DNA from: CAZAQK01 sp050249355
GTDB lineage: Bacteria > Pseudomonadota > Alphaproteobacteria > Rickettsiales > SXRF01
Reading direction: 5' to 3'
Length of the DNA stretch: 30,616 bases
Assembly: GCA_050249355.1 (NCBI GenBank)
Contig: JBFWQQ010000011.1
Coordinates: 1-30,616 of the forward strand
Below are positions 17,200 through 25,073 of the stretch, piece after piece (positions within the stretch are counted from its first letter, which is position 1; every line of letters starts with the position of its first letter). The position numbers and the translations under genes were made by a program. The notes beneath the pieces are model-generated. The model searched no databases. It was not told the DNA's origin and saw only the letters and a list, made by a program, of their open reading frames with translations.

Positions 17200-18225
17200 A
17201 TGGCAAGAAATGACCCGAAAGATGAGTACCGAAGGCTGAATGGCGCCAAAAAAGCGGCTATTTTCCTCATGGCTGTGGGCGAGGAAACCGCCGTGAAGCT
17301 GTTTTCCATGATGGATGACGATGAGATCCGCGAGATATCCAGCATCATGTCCAGCCTTGGCCAGGTGAACTCGGAAACCGTAGAACGGCTGTTCAAGGAT
17401 TTCGCAGAGCAGGTATCGGCCTCCGGTGCAGTGGTCGGTAACTACGACTCCACCGAAAGGCTGCTGGAAAAAGCACTCGGAAAGGGCCGCGTCGGCACCA
17501 TCATGGAAGAGATCCGTGGTCCCGCCGGTCGCACCACATGGGATAAGCTCGGCAACGTCAGCGAAGAAGTGTTGGCCAACTTCCTGAAGAACGAATACCC
17601 GCAGACCATCGCCGTGGTACTATCCAAAATACGCTCCGACCATGCCGCACGCGTGCTGATGAATCTGCCCGAAGAGCTGACCATGGAGGTAATCGGCCGC
17701 ATGCTGTCCATGGAAGCGGTGAAAAAAGACGTGATGGACGGCATTGAAAAAACGCTGCGCATGGAATTCATGAACAACCTGGCCAAACGCCAGAGCCGTG
17801 ACAGCCACGAGCTGCTGGCCGATATTTTCAATAACTTCGACCGCAGCGCCGAAACTAAATTCATGGGTTTGCTGGAAGAACAGGATGCCAACGCCGCCGA
17901 ACGCGTGCGAGCACTTATGTTCACTTTCGAAGATCTTGCAAAGATCGACGGCAATGGCATTCAGGCTGTATTGCGTGGCGTAGACAAGGACAAGCTGGCG
18001 GTTGCCATGAAGGGCGCATCAGAAACCATCAAGGAACTGTTCTTTGCTAATATGTCCGAACGCGCCGCCAAGATACTGAAAGAAGATATGACCTCCATGG
18101 GGCCGGTACGTATCAAGGACGTGGACGAAGCACAAACCTATATCGTTGGTATCGCCAAAGACCTGGCAGGCCGTGGCGAGATCATGATCGCCAGCGACAA
18201 TGCCGAAGAGCAGCTGATTTACTAG
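17200..18225 (+). CDS. fliG: Flagellar motor switch protein FliG
   Basis: This 341-residue switch protein sits on FliF and transmits torque from the stator. The N-terminal domain (LNGAKKAAIFLMAVGEETAVKLFSMMDDDEIREIS) binds FliF. The middle domain holds EYPQTIAVVLSKIRSDHAARVLMNLPEE, a variant of the EHPQ motif where Tyr replaces His. The C-terminal domain has the charged torque helix (LLEEQDANAAERVRALMFTFEDLAKID) and MSERAAKILKEDMTSMGPVRIKDVDEAQ. Length is normal. It starts three bases after fliF. Confidence 0.96.
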   Translation: MARNDPKDEYRRLNGAKKAAIFLMAVGEETAVKLFSMMDDDEIREISSIMSSLGQVNSETVERLFKDFAEQVSASGAVVGNYDSTERLLEKALGKGRVGTIMEEIRGPAGRTTWDKLGNVSEEVLANFLKNEYPQTIAVVLSKIRSDHAARVLMNLPEELTMEVIGRMLSMEAVKKDVMDGIEKTLRMEFMNNLAKRQSRDSHELLADIFNNFDRSAETKFMGLLEEQDANAAERVRALMFTFEDLAKIDGNGIQAVLRGVDKDKLAVAMKGASETIKELFFANMSERAAKILKEDMTSMGPVRIKDVDEAQTYIVGIAKDLAGRGEIMIASDNAEEQLIY

Positions 18226-18235
18226 GAACAAGCAC

Positions 18236-19036
18236 ATGCGTGTAGAGCCGATACTATTGAAGGAATTTGATTACGAGGCGGTTTCTGTAAAGAAACGCTC
18301 CAGCCCCCTTCTGCCTGGCGGCAGAACTGGCGGGGAGGTTCCCCCACCTCCCCCCACTTTTTCTGAGGAACAACTGAAGAACGCAGAAAAAGAAGCCTAT
18401 AAAAAAGGCTTCCTGGAAGGCACAGAAGAAGGCAAGCGCCAGCAGAAGGACGCCGAGGCCGACACGCAGGAAGCCCTGCGCCAGACCCTGCTGAATGTGT
18501 GCATGCACTTCACCCCGATCGTGGAAGATTATAAGCGCACCATGCTACACCTGCGCACAGATATGCCAAAAGTTGCGCTGGCAGCGGCACGCAAGGCAGC
18601 TGGCAAGGCACTGGACGACAATGCTGCAGCCACACTGAACGATACTGTGCAACGCTGCCTTGCTACCATATCAGACGAGCCGGAGATCACCGTTATCATT
18701 CATGATAGTATGGCAGAAGCCTTGGAAAAACACCTGCAGACGCTGGCCAAACAATACCCGGTGGCCGCGCGTGTACGGGTGTCCGGGCAAAGCGACATAC
18801 CCGCCAGCGATTGCCGCATCAGTTGGAAAGACGGTGCCTTCTTGCGCGATACCAACCAGATATGGCAGAATATCGGGCAGGCGGTGGAACAGATCGGCGC
18901 CGGAGAACACTTCGCAGCCGGGCAGGAGCTTGAAGCCCTACCGCAAACCGCCCAGCCCGTTGAAACCAAACCACAGCCTCCGGCGAGTACAGACACAGCG
19001 CCAGTGGCCCAAGATCAACCCCCATCAGAGGAGTAA
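18236..19036 (+). CDS. fliH: FliH-like flagellar export regulator
   Basis: This 266-residue protein occupies the FliH (FlbE) position between fliG and fliN. FliH binds and restrains the export ATPase FliI at the base of the flagellum. Visible are the N-terminal segment LLKEFDYEAVS, a Pro-run (PPPPPTFSEEQ), a charged helical stretch with GFLEGTEEGKRQQ (the small-residue-spaced helix typical of FliH), and a conserved C-terminal domain (about 100-225: VALAAARKAAGKAL, ASDCRISWKDGAFLRDT). The tail from about 225 is Pro/Gln-rich. fliI is not in the window. AGGAA precedes the ATG. Confidence 0.82.
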   Translation: MRVEPILLKEFDYEAVSVKKRSSPLLPGGRTGGEVPPPPPTFSEEQLKNAEKEAYKKGFLEGTEEGKRQQKDAEADTQEALRQTLLNVCMHFTPIVEDYKRTMLHLRTDMPKVALAAARKAAGKALDDNAAATLNDTVQRCLATISDEPEITVIIHDSMAEALEKHLQTLAKQYPVAARVRVSGQSDIPASDCRISWKDGAFLRDTNQIWQNIGQAVEQIGAGEHFAAGQELEALPQTAQPVETKPQPPASTDTAPVAQDQPPSEE

Positions 19037-19039
19037 ACC

Positions 19040-19342
19040 ATGGCAGAAGACGTGAAAGATGAACAAGAGAGTACGCTGACCGAAGGCATAGAGAATCTCA
19101 GCCTGGAAACGGTGTATGACATCCCCGTGCAGATCACCGTGGTGCTGGGGAAAACCAGCATGCAGGTGAACCAGCTGCTCAAACTCGGCCGTGGCGCCGT
19201 GCTGGAGCTGGACAAGAAGGTTGGCGAGCCTATCGATATTTTTGTCAACAACAGGCTGGTTGCGCGTGGCGAAGTAGTGGTGGTAGAAGATAAGATCGGG
19301 GTCACCATGACTGAGGTGATCAAAAGCGAAAAAGCGTCTTAA
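19040..19342 (+). CDS. fliN: Flagellar motor switch protein FliN
   Basis: This 100-residue protein is a small SpoA-domain component of the C-ring. The domain reads TVYDIPVQITVVLGKTSMQVNQLLKLGRGAVLELDKKVGEPIDIFVNNRLVARGEVVVVEDKIGVTMTEV, broken here by family-conserved positions such as LGRGAVLELD and the final GVTMTEV. A GAGGAG ribosome binding site precedes the ATG. Three bases separate it from fliH. fliM is not in the window. Confidence 0.96.
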   Translation: MAEDVKDEQESTLTEGIENLSLETVYDIPVQITVVLGKTSMQVNQLLKLGRGAVLELDKKVGEPIDIFVNNRLVARGEVVVVEDKIGVTMTEVIKSEKAS

Positions 19343-19374
19343 GAACGCCACCACAACACCAAGCGGAGAACCAC

Positions 19375-20706
19375 ATGCGACTGCTCATCATAGGCGAACT
19401 CTACGGACAGATAGGCACAGCCAGCACCATTGCGCGCAGCCGTGGCGCCAAGGTTGCGCATGTGCCGGATATCGACGCCGCCATGAACGCCCTACGCGGT
19501 GGCCAGGGCGCCGACCTCATCATGATCGAGGTGCGCGAAGATATCGAAAAGCTGGTAACGCTGCTGATGCGCGAACGCTTCAACCTTCCCGTTGTCGCCT
19601 GTGGCGTCGAAGCCAATACCGACTCGGCGGTTAAAGCCATCAAGTCCGGCGCCAAGGAATACATCCCCCTACCGCCGGATGAAGAACTTATTGCTGCCGT
19701 ACTGCAGGCCATTACCGAGGAAGCCCAATCGGTCATCCACCAGTCCAAGGAAATGAAGCAGGTCATCGCCATGGCCGACCAGATCGCCCCATCCGATGCC
19801 AGCATACTCATCACCGGTGAATCGGGCACGGGTAAAGAAGTCATCGCCCGCTATATCCACAAGAAAAGCAAACGCGCCAACGGCACTATGATATCGGTGA
19901 ACTGCGCGGCGATACCGGAAAACCTGCTGGAATCGGAACTGTTCGGCCACGAAAAAGGCGCCTTCACCGGCGCAGTGGCCCGCCGTATCGGCAAGTTTGA
20001 AGAAGCCAACGGCGGTACCATCCTGCTTGATGAGATCAGCGAAATGGATATGGGTCTGCAAGCGAAGCTGCTACGCGTGCTACAAGAGCGCGAGGTCGAC
20101 CGCATCGGCGGCAACAAGCCGGTGAAAGTGAATATCCGCGTGCTGGCCACCTCGAACCGCAACATGGCGGAAGAAGTAAAAAAAGGCACCTTCCGCGAAG
20201 ACCTGTATTTCCGCCTGAACGTTATCACACTGGAAATGCCTGCCCTGCGCAAGCGGCCGGACGATATTTTACTGCTGGCCAGGCATTTCATTGAAAAATA
20301 CGCAAAGGCCAACGGCGTGACCGTGCGCAACCTGACCCCGGACGCCGAAGAAAAACTGAAAAAATACAGCTGGCCCGGCAACGTACGTGAGGTGGAAAAC
20401 TCCATGCACCGCACCGTACTGCTGGCACACGGCGACACGATTGAAGCATCCGACATCATGCTGCAGGGCGAAACCGGCAACAGTCCTTCCCCACAAGACA
20501 CCAGCGAGCGTGGTGGCACGCTGGTCGGCCGCACCGTCGAATCGGTGGAACAGGAACTGATATTGGATACGTTGAACCATTGCCTTGGTAACCGTACACA
20601 TGCTGCCAACATACTGGGTATTTCCATACGCACCTTGCGCAACAAGCTGAAAACCTATGGCGAGCGCGGTGCAGCCATTCCTCCGCCACCTACCGGTACC
20701 GACTGA
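19375..20706 (+). CDS. flbD: FlbD-type sigma-54-dependent flagellar transcription regulator
   Basis: This 443-residue activator has an N-terminal receiver-like domain (1-115), a central AAA+ domain with Walker A GESGTGKEV (about 148-156), ELFGHEKGAFTGA (sigma-54 contact loop, about 190-201) and LLDEISEM, and a C-terminal Fis-type helix-turn-helix (NRTHAANILGISIRTLRNKLK). The receiver begins MRLLIIGELYGQIG and contains RGGQGADLIMIEVRED, with Glu 52 where a phosphorylatable Asp normally lies. The ending VVACGVEANTDSAVKAIKSGAKEYIPLPPDEELI is close to Caulobacter FlbD, which switches middle to late flagellar genes. The embedding in the fliF operon supports FlbD over FleQ or FlrC. Confidence 0.92.
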   Translation: MRLLIIGELYGQIGTASTIARSRGAKVAHVPDIDAAMNALRGGQGADLIMIEVREDIEKLVTLLMRERFNLPVVACGVEANTDSAVKAIKSGAKEYIPLPPDEELIAAVLQAITEEAQSVIHQSKEMKQVIAMADQIAPSDASILITGESGTGKEVIARYIHKKSKRANGTMISVNCAAIPENLLESELFGHEKGAFTGAVARRIGKFEEANGGTILLDEISEMDMGLQAKLLRVLQEREVDRIGGNKPVKVNIRVLATSNRNMAEEVKKGTFREDLYFRLNVITLEMPALRKRPDDILLLARHFIEKYAKANGVTVRNLTPDAEEKLKKYSWPGNVREVENSMHRTVLLAHGDTIEASDIMLQGETGNSPSPQDTSERGGTLVGRTVESVEQELILDTLNHCLGNRTHAANILGISIRTLRNKLKTYGERGAAIPPPPTGTD

Positions 20707-20855
20707 TGCGGCGCGAATGGAAGATACGCATCGGCTGGCTGTTTATGGGACTGGCATTGGGCAGTATACCAAGCTGCGTTACGTTCTGGGAAGTGGATAG
20801 CTGCCTTGATCAGGGTGGTCGCTGGAACTACCAGCTCGAACAATGTGAATTTTAA
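20706..20855 (+). CDS. Small 49-residue protein with CLDxGGRWN motif
   Basis: A 49-codon frame starts at the ATG overlapping the flbD stop (TGATG) and ends 31 bases before flhA. The product begins MRREWKIRIG, then a hydrophobic run LFMGLALGSIPSC, and ends with DSCLDQGGRWNYQLEQCEF. The Cys-containing tail resembles a motif seen in many short proteobacterial envelope proteins (CLDxGGRWNxxxxxC). A lipobox-like SIPSC makes a lipoprotein possible. It sits inside the flagellar operon with tight coupling, so it is likely translated. No role is known to me. Confidence 0.7.
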   Translation: MRREWKIRIGWLFMGLALGSIPSCVTFWEVDSCLDQGGRWNYQLEQCEF

Positions 20856-20886
20856 CCTGCCTTCTGGCAGATAACGCAGGGAAAGC

Positions 20887-23007
20887 ATGGCGGAAGCAAC
20901 CACAGCAAGCGCACCGACCACACAGCAGCAGATCATGGATTTGCTGCGCCGGCGCGACATTTACTTTGCAGTCGGCATCATTGCTATCATCATGGTGCTC
21001 ATCCTGCCGCTACCGCCGCTGCTGCTGGACATATTGCTGACGCTGTCGGTAACGGTATCGGTGTTGATCCTGATGAGCGTGCTGTTCGTTGAAAAGCCAC
21101 TGCAGCTGAACTCATTCCCTACCATCCTCCTGATCGTCACCATGCTGCGCCTGTCGCTCAACATCGCCTCCACCCGCCTTATCCTGTCACACGGTCACGA
21201 GGGCACCGACGCCGCCGGCCATGTGATCGAGGCTTTCGGCGGCTTTGTGATGGGTGGCTCGGTGGTGATTGGCGCCATCATTTTCGGCATCCTGACCATC
21301 ATCAACTTCGTAGTTATTACCAAAGGTTCCGGCCGTATCGCCGAGGTATCGGCCCGCTTCTCGTTAGATGCCATGCCCGGCAAACAGATGGCCATCGACG
21401 CCGACCTCTCGGCCGGACTCATTACCGAAGATACCGCCAAAGCACGCCGCAAGGAGCTGGAATCGGAAAGCAACTTTTTCGGCGCCATGGACGGTGCCAG
21501 CAAATTCGTGCGCGGCGATGCGATTGCCGGTTTGATTATTACTTTCATCAACTTCATTGCCGGGATTATCATCGGTGTAGTACAGAATGACCTGAGCTTT
21601 GCGCAGGCAGTCCAGACCTACACCACCCTGACCGTAGGCGACGGGCTGGTATCGCAGGTGCCCGCTCTTATCGTATCGACCGCTGCTGGTATCCTGATTA
21701 CAAAATCCGGCGCTACCGGCGCAGCAGAAAAAGCGGTGATCGACCAGTTGACACGCTCGCCGACCCCGCTGGGTATCACCAGCGGTTTCATGACGCTTAT
21801 GGCGCTCGTACCGGGCGTACCCGCCCTGCCATTTCTACTGCTGGGTGGTGTCAGCGGCTGGCTGGCGTGGTATATGATGAAAAACCCACAAAGCGATGAT
21901 AAAGAAATCTATTCGCCGGACGGCAAACCCAAGCAACTCGAAGGCCCGGCAACCGAAGGCGCTGCCGCCCCCGCCGAAGAGGATACCGATTTCCTCAGCA
22001 TCGATTCGCTGCGGCTGGAGCTGGGCTATGGCCTGCTGCCACTCATAAATTACCAAAAGGGCCATCGCCTGACCGAACAGATCAAGGCGCTACGTAAACA
22101 GATGGCGCGTGAACTGGGCTTTGTTATCCCGTCGGTGCGCATTCAGGACAATATGCAATTGCCGCCGAATACCTACGTTATCAAGGTAAAGGAGATCGAG
22201 GCTGGCCGGGGCGATATCCGCCCGGATATGCTGCTGGTGATGAACCCGTCAGGCGGCAAGCTAGACCTTCCGGGCGAAGACACCACCGAACCAACCTTCG
22301 GTCTGCCTGCCGTATGGGTAAGCGAGGCGCACAAGGAAGAAGCACTGTTCCGTAATTACACCGTGGTCGATCCGCCCACCGTCATCACCACCCACCTCAC
22401 CGAAATCATAAAAGACAACATGTCCGAGCTGCTTTCATACACCGAAACGCAGAAACTACTCGACGACCTTGGCAAGACCCAGCAGAAACTTGTATCGGAA
22501 ACCATCCCCAGCCAGATCAGTGTTACCGGCGTGCAGCGGGTGCTGCAGAACCTGCTGCGCGAAATGGTGTCGGTGCGCGACCTTTCCACTATCCTAGAGG
22601 CTGTTTCCGAGGCATCCAACCTCACCAGCAATGTGCATATGGTCACCGAACATGTGCGCGCACGGCTGGCCCGTCAGATCAGCTTCGCCAACACCGGGCC
22701 GGATGGCTATATCCCCCTCATCACGCTGTCGCCGGCATGGGAGCAGACCTTCGCCGAATCGCTCACCGCATCGGGTGAGGACAAGGTGCTTTCCATGGCG
22801 CCGTCGCGTATTCAGGAATTCATCAACAATGTACGTAAGACCTTCGACGATATGGCGATGAAGGGCGAAGTGCCGGTGCTGCTGACCAGCCCGATCATCC
22901 GCCCGTATGTACGCTCGGTCATCGAGCGTTTCCGACCGTCTACCGTGGTGTTGTCGCAGAACGAGATACACTCCAAGGCCAAGATAAAAACGCTGGGGCA
23001 GATATGA
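20887..23007 (+). CDS. flhA: Flagellar export gate protein FlhA
   Basis: This 706-residue protein is the nonameric export gate of the flagellar type III secretion system. The N-terminal half has about eight membrane helices (up to about residue 325). It includes the FHIPEP-family stretches LRLSLNIASTRLILSHGHEG, VVITKGSGRIAEVSARFSLDAMPGKQMAIDADLSAG and ATLTVGDGLVSQVPAL-like segments. The cytoplasmic half carries LELGYGLLPLIN, a nucleotide-free ring domain and AREMVSVRDLSTILEA-like sequence near 560-580. Length is normal. A clear ribosome binding site, AGGGAAA, precedes the ATG. Confidence 0.96.
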   Translation: MAEATTASAPTTQQQIMDLLRRRDIYFAVGIIAIIMVLILPLPPLLLDILLTLSVTVSVLILMSVLFVEKPLQLNSFPTILLIVTMLRLSLNIASTRLILSHGHEGTDAAGHVIEAFGGFVMGGSVVIGAIIFGILTIINFVVITKGSGRIAEVSARFSLDAMPGKQMAIDADLSAGLITEDTAKARRKELESESNFFGAMDGASKFVRGDAIAGLIITFINFIAGIIIGVVQNDLSFAQAVQTYTTLTVGDGLVSQVPALIVSTAAGILITKSGATGAAEKAVIDQLTRSPTPLGITSGFMTLMALVPGVPALPFLLLGGVSGWLAWYMMKNPQSDDKEIYSPDGKPKQLEGPATEGAAAPAEEDTDFLSIDSLRLELGYGLLPLINYQKGHRLTEQIKALRKQMARELGFVIPSVRIQDNMQLPPNTYVIKVKEIEAGRGDIRPDMLLVMNPSGGKLDLPGEDTTEPTFGLPAVWVSEAHKEEALFRNYTVVDPPTVITTHLTEIIKDNMSELLSYTETQKLLDDLGKTQQKLVSETIPSQISVTGVQRVLQNLLREMVSVRDLSTILEAVSEASNLTSNVHMVTEHVRARLARQISFANTGPDGYIPLITLSPAWEQTFAESLTASGEDKVLSMAPSRIQEFINNVRKTFDDMAMKGEVPVLLTSPIIRPYVRSVIERFRPSTVVLSQNEIHSKAKIKTLGQI

Positions 23008-23264
23008 TGGACATGCTGTTCAACACCATAGGAATCACGGGCATGGCCTGTTTCCTCAGCGCATATTACTTTTTGCAAAAGGGTAGCTATCGCCCCGACG
23101 ATTACCGTTACCTCATATTAAACCTGGCCGGCGCCGTGCTGATCATCGTATCGCTGCTGTGGGACTGGAACCTCTCTGCGTTCCTGCTGGAGGCCGCATG
23201 GTTCCTTATCACCTCATGGGGCTTGTTCAAACGCTGGCAGCGTGACAGGACTATCACCCCATGA
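23004..23264 (+). CDS. Small membrane protein, CBU_0592-like
   Basis: This 86-residue protein has three hydrophobic segments (NTIGITGMACFLSAYYFLQ, YLILNLAGAVLIIVSLLW, LEAAWFLITSWGLF) and a short basic C-terminus. The pattern GxxLxxxAYYxLQ-N-YLxLNLxGAxLLxxSL, followed by ExxWxxISxxGL, matches the CBU_0592-type small membrane family of unknown function. It overlaps flhA by four bases (ATGA) and flhF likewise, so it is coupled on both sides. A second ATG at 23007 is possible. Confidence 0.75.
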   Translation: MMDMLFNTIGITGMACFLSAYYFLQKGSYRPDDYRYLILNLAGAVLIIVSLLWDWNLSAFLLEAAWFLITSWGLFKRWQRDRTITP

Positions 23265-24283
23265 GACTGCGCAATTTCACCGCCCGTAGCATGCCCGCCG
23301 CCATCGCCATGGTACGACAGGAGCTGGGTGAGAACGCGGTCATCATCTCCTCCGAACCGGTGAATGGTAAAGCCATTAAAGTAACCGCCGCCGTAGAAGA
23401 GCCAGACGATAGGGCATTTCCTGAACCGGCAGCCATACCCCCTGCCCCACAGAAAGCGCACAAAAGCGCTGCCGGTGACCTGCGCTTCAAATTACAGAAC
23501 ACGCTGCGATTCCATAACCTCCCGGAACTTTTCACCGCCAAGCTCATGCAGAAAATAAGCGATGAGGAACTGGAATCCATCAGTGGTTTGATGGAGATCG
23601 GCAACCCGGACGGCAGAACACGAGGCGAACGCATGGCGCTGGAAAAACTGCTGGCACAGATGTTCAGCTACCAGCCGCTGCGGTTTGAGGATCGCCCCAC
23701 CCGTATCATGCTGGTGGGTGCGCCGGGTATAGGCAAGACGTTCACCATCGCCAAGATTGCGTCGCGCCTCACCATGGAAGACAAGCCGTATGCCGTACTC
23801 ACTACCGACAACAAGCGTGCCGGAGGCATTGAGCAGCTGCAGGCCTATACCAACATACTGCAAACCGAATTGAAAGTTGCCACCTCCCCACGCGAGCTGG
23901 CTACTGAACTGTCCGGTATACCGGATACCCACCACATACTCATCGATACCGCCGGGTGCAACGCCTACGATAAAAAACAGATGGAAGAACTGGCGCAGCT
24001 GGCCGCCGTGCAGGGTATCGAACCAGTGCTGGTGATGGCCGCCGGAGGCGACAGTCTGGAGGCAATCGATATCGTGGAACCGTTTGCAGAACTGCCGATC
24101 CGGCGCATGCTCATCACCCGCGCCGATACCGCACGCCGCTTCGGCGGCGTGTTATCGGTGGCCGCCGCTTATGGGTTCTCGTTTGCCAATATCAGCGCGT
24201 CATCCTCTATTGCCGAGGGTATGAAAGTGGCAGACAGCAGTTACCTCACCCAGCTCCTCGTACAATATCAGTTGCAATCTTAG
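23261..24283 (+). CDS. flhF: Flagellar SRP-like GTPase FlhF
   Basis: This 340-residue GTPase of the SRP family determines the polar site of flagellar assembly. The N-terminus, MRLRNFTARSMPAAIAMVRQELGENAVIISS, is typical of FlhF. A helical N-domain follows, then the G-domain with P-loop GAPGIGKTFTIAKIA (about 151-165), DNKRAGGIEQLQAY (G2-like), HILIDTAGCNAYD (G3), and a LITRADTARRFGG segment near the G4 position. The linker between residues 45 and 75 is short and Pro/Ala-rich, so the protein is shorter than gamma-proteobacterial FlhF. Coupled with the preceding gene by ATGA and followed by flhG. Confidence 0.92.
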   Translation: MRLRNFTARSMPAAIAMVRQELGENAVIISSEPVNGKAIKVTAAVEEPDDRAFPEPAAIPPAPQKAHKSAAGDLRFKLQNTLRFHNLPELFTAKLMQKISDEELESISGLMEIGNPDGRTRGERMALEKLLAQMFSYQPLRFEDRPTRIMLVGAPGIGKTFTIAKIASRLTMEDKPYAVLTTDNKRAGGIEQLQAYTNILQTELKVATSPRELATELSGIPDTHHILIDTAGCNAYDKKQMEELAQLAAVQGIEPVLVMAAGGDSLEAIDIVEPFAELPIRRMLITRADTARRFGGVLSVAAAYGFSFANISASSSIAEGMKVADSSYLTQLLVQYQLQS

Positions 24284-24307
24284 CGTAATTACATAAGTGT
24301 GAACCAT

Positions 24308-25063
24308 ATGACAGACCCCGCCAGAAAAAATATCATCGCCATAGCATCCGGTAAGGGCGGTGTGGGCAAGACATGGCTGGCAATCACGCTGGCCCACCTG
24401 ATCGCACGGGCCGGGCGCCAGGTGCTGTTGTTCGATGGCGATATCGGGCTGGCCAACGTAGACGTACAGCTTGGCCTCACCCCACCGCGCGACTTAAGCA
24501 GCGTCATCAACGGCCGTAATACACTCAAGGAAGCCGTGATACATTTTGCAGAAGGCGGGTTTGATATCATCGCTGGGCGCAGCGGATCGGCTTCGCTGGC
24601 CACGCTGCCGATCGAAAAACTCAAAACGCTGGCCGACGAACTGGCCGGACTGCAGAAGCATTACGACCATATCATCATCGACCTGGGCGCCGGTATAGAG
24701 CGCCACGTGCAATACCTGGCTACACTGGCCGGACAGTGTGTGGTGGTGGTCACCGACGAACCCACCTCGCTCACCGATGCCTATGCCTTCATCAAGATCA
24801 ACCAGCAGCAACCCAACCCGCCGCAGATCGGTATTGTAGTGAATCAGGCAGCCACCCAGAAGGAAGGCGAAGGCACCTATAGCGCGCTAAACAAGGCATG
24901 CATGAACTTTCTGCATTTCTCTCCGCCATTGCTGGGCATCATCCGCCGCGATAACAAGGTCAAAGACACCATACGCAACCAGAAGTCGTTGCTGGTGCGT
25001 GCGCCCCACTCCACCGCTGCCACCGACGCCGCCGCGCTTTCCATCAAGTTGATGCAACGGTAA
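24308..25063 (+). CDS. flhG: FlhG/FleN-type MinD-like ATPase
   Basis: This product of about 251 residues is a deviant Walker A ATPase controlling flagellar number. It has IASGKGGVGKTWLAITLA (P-loop with signature Lys), LFDGDIGLANVDVQLGL (Walker A') and HIIIDLGAGIERHVQYLA (Walker B), then VVVTDEPTSLTDAYAFIK. The position after flhF supports FlhG. There is no Glu-Gln-rich FleQ-binding N-terminal extension and the start is compact. The ATG at 24308 is preferred. A GTG at 24299 gives three more residues. Neither has an obvious ribosome binding site. Confidence 0.9.
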   Translation: MTDPARKNIIAIASGKGGVGKTWLAITLAHLIARAGRQVLLFDGDIGLANVDVQLGLTPPRDLSSVINGRNTLKEAVIHFAEGGFDIIAGRSGSASLATLPIEKLKTLADELAGLQKHYDHIIIDLGAGIERHVQYLATLAGQCVVVVTDEPTSLTDAYAFIKINQQQPNPPQIGIVVNQAATQKEGEGTYSALNKACMNFLHFSPPLLGIIRRDNKVKDTIRNQKSLLVRAPHSTAATDAAALSIKLMQR

Positions 25064-25073
25064 AGGCCATGCC

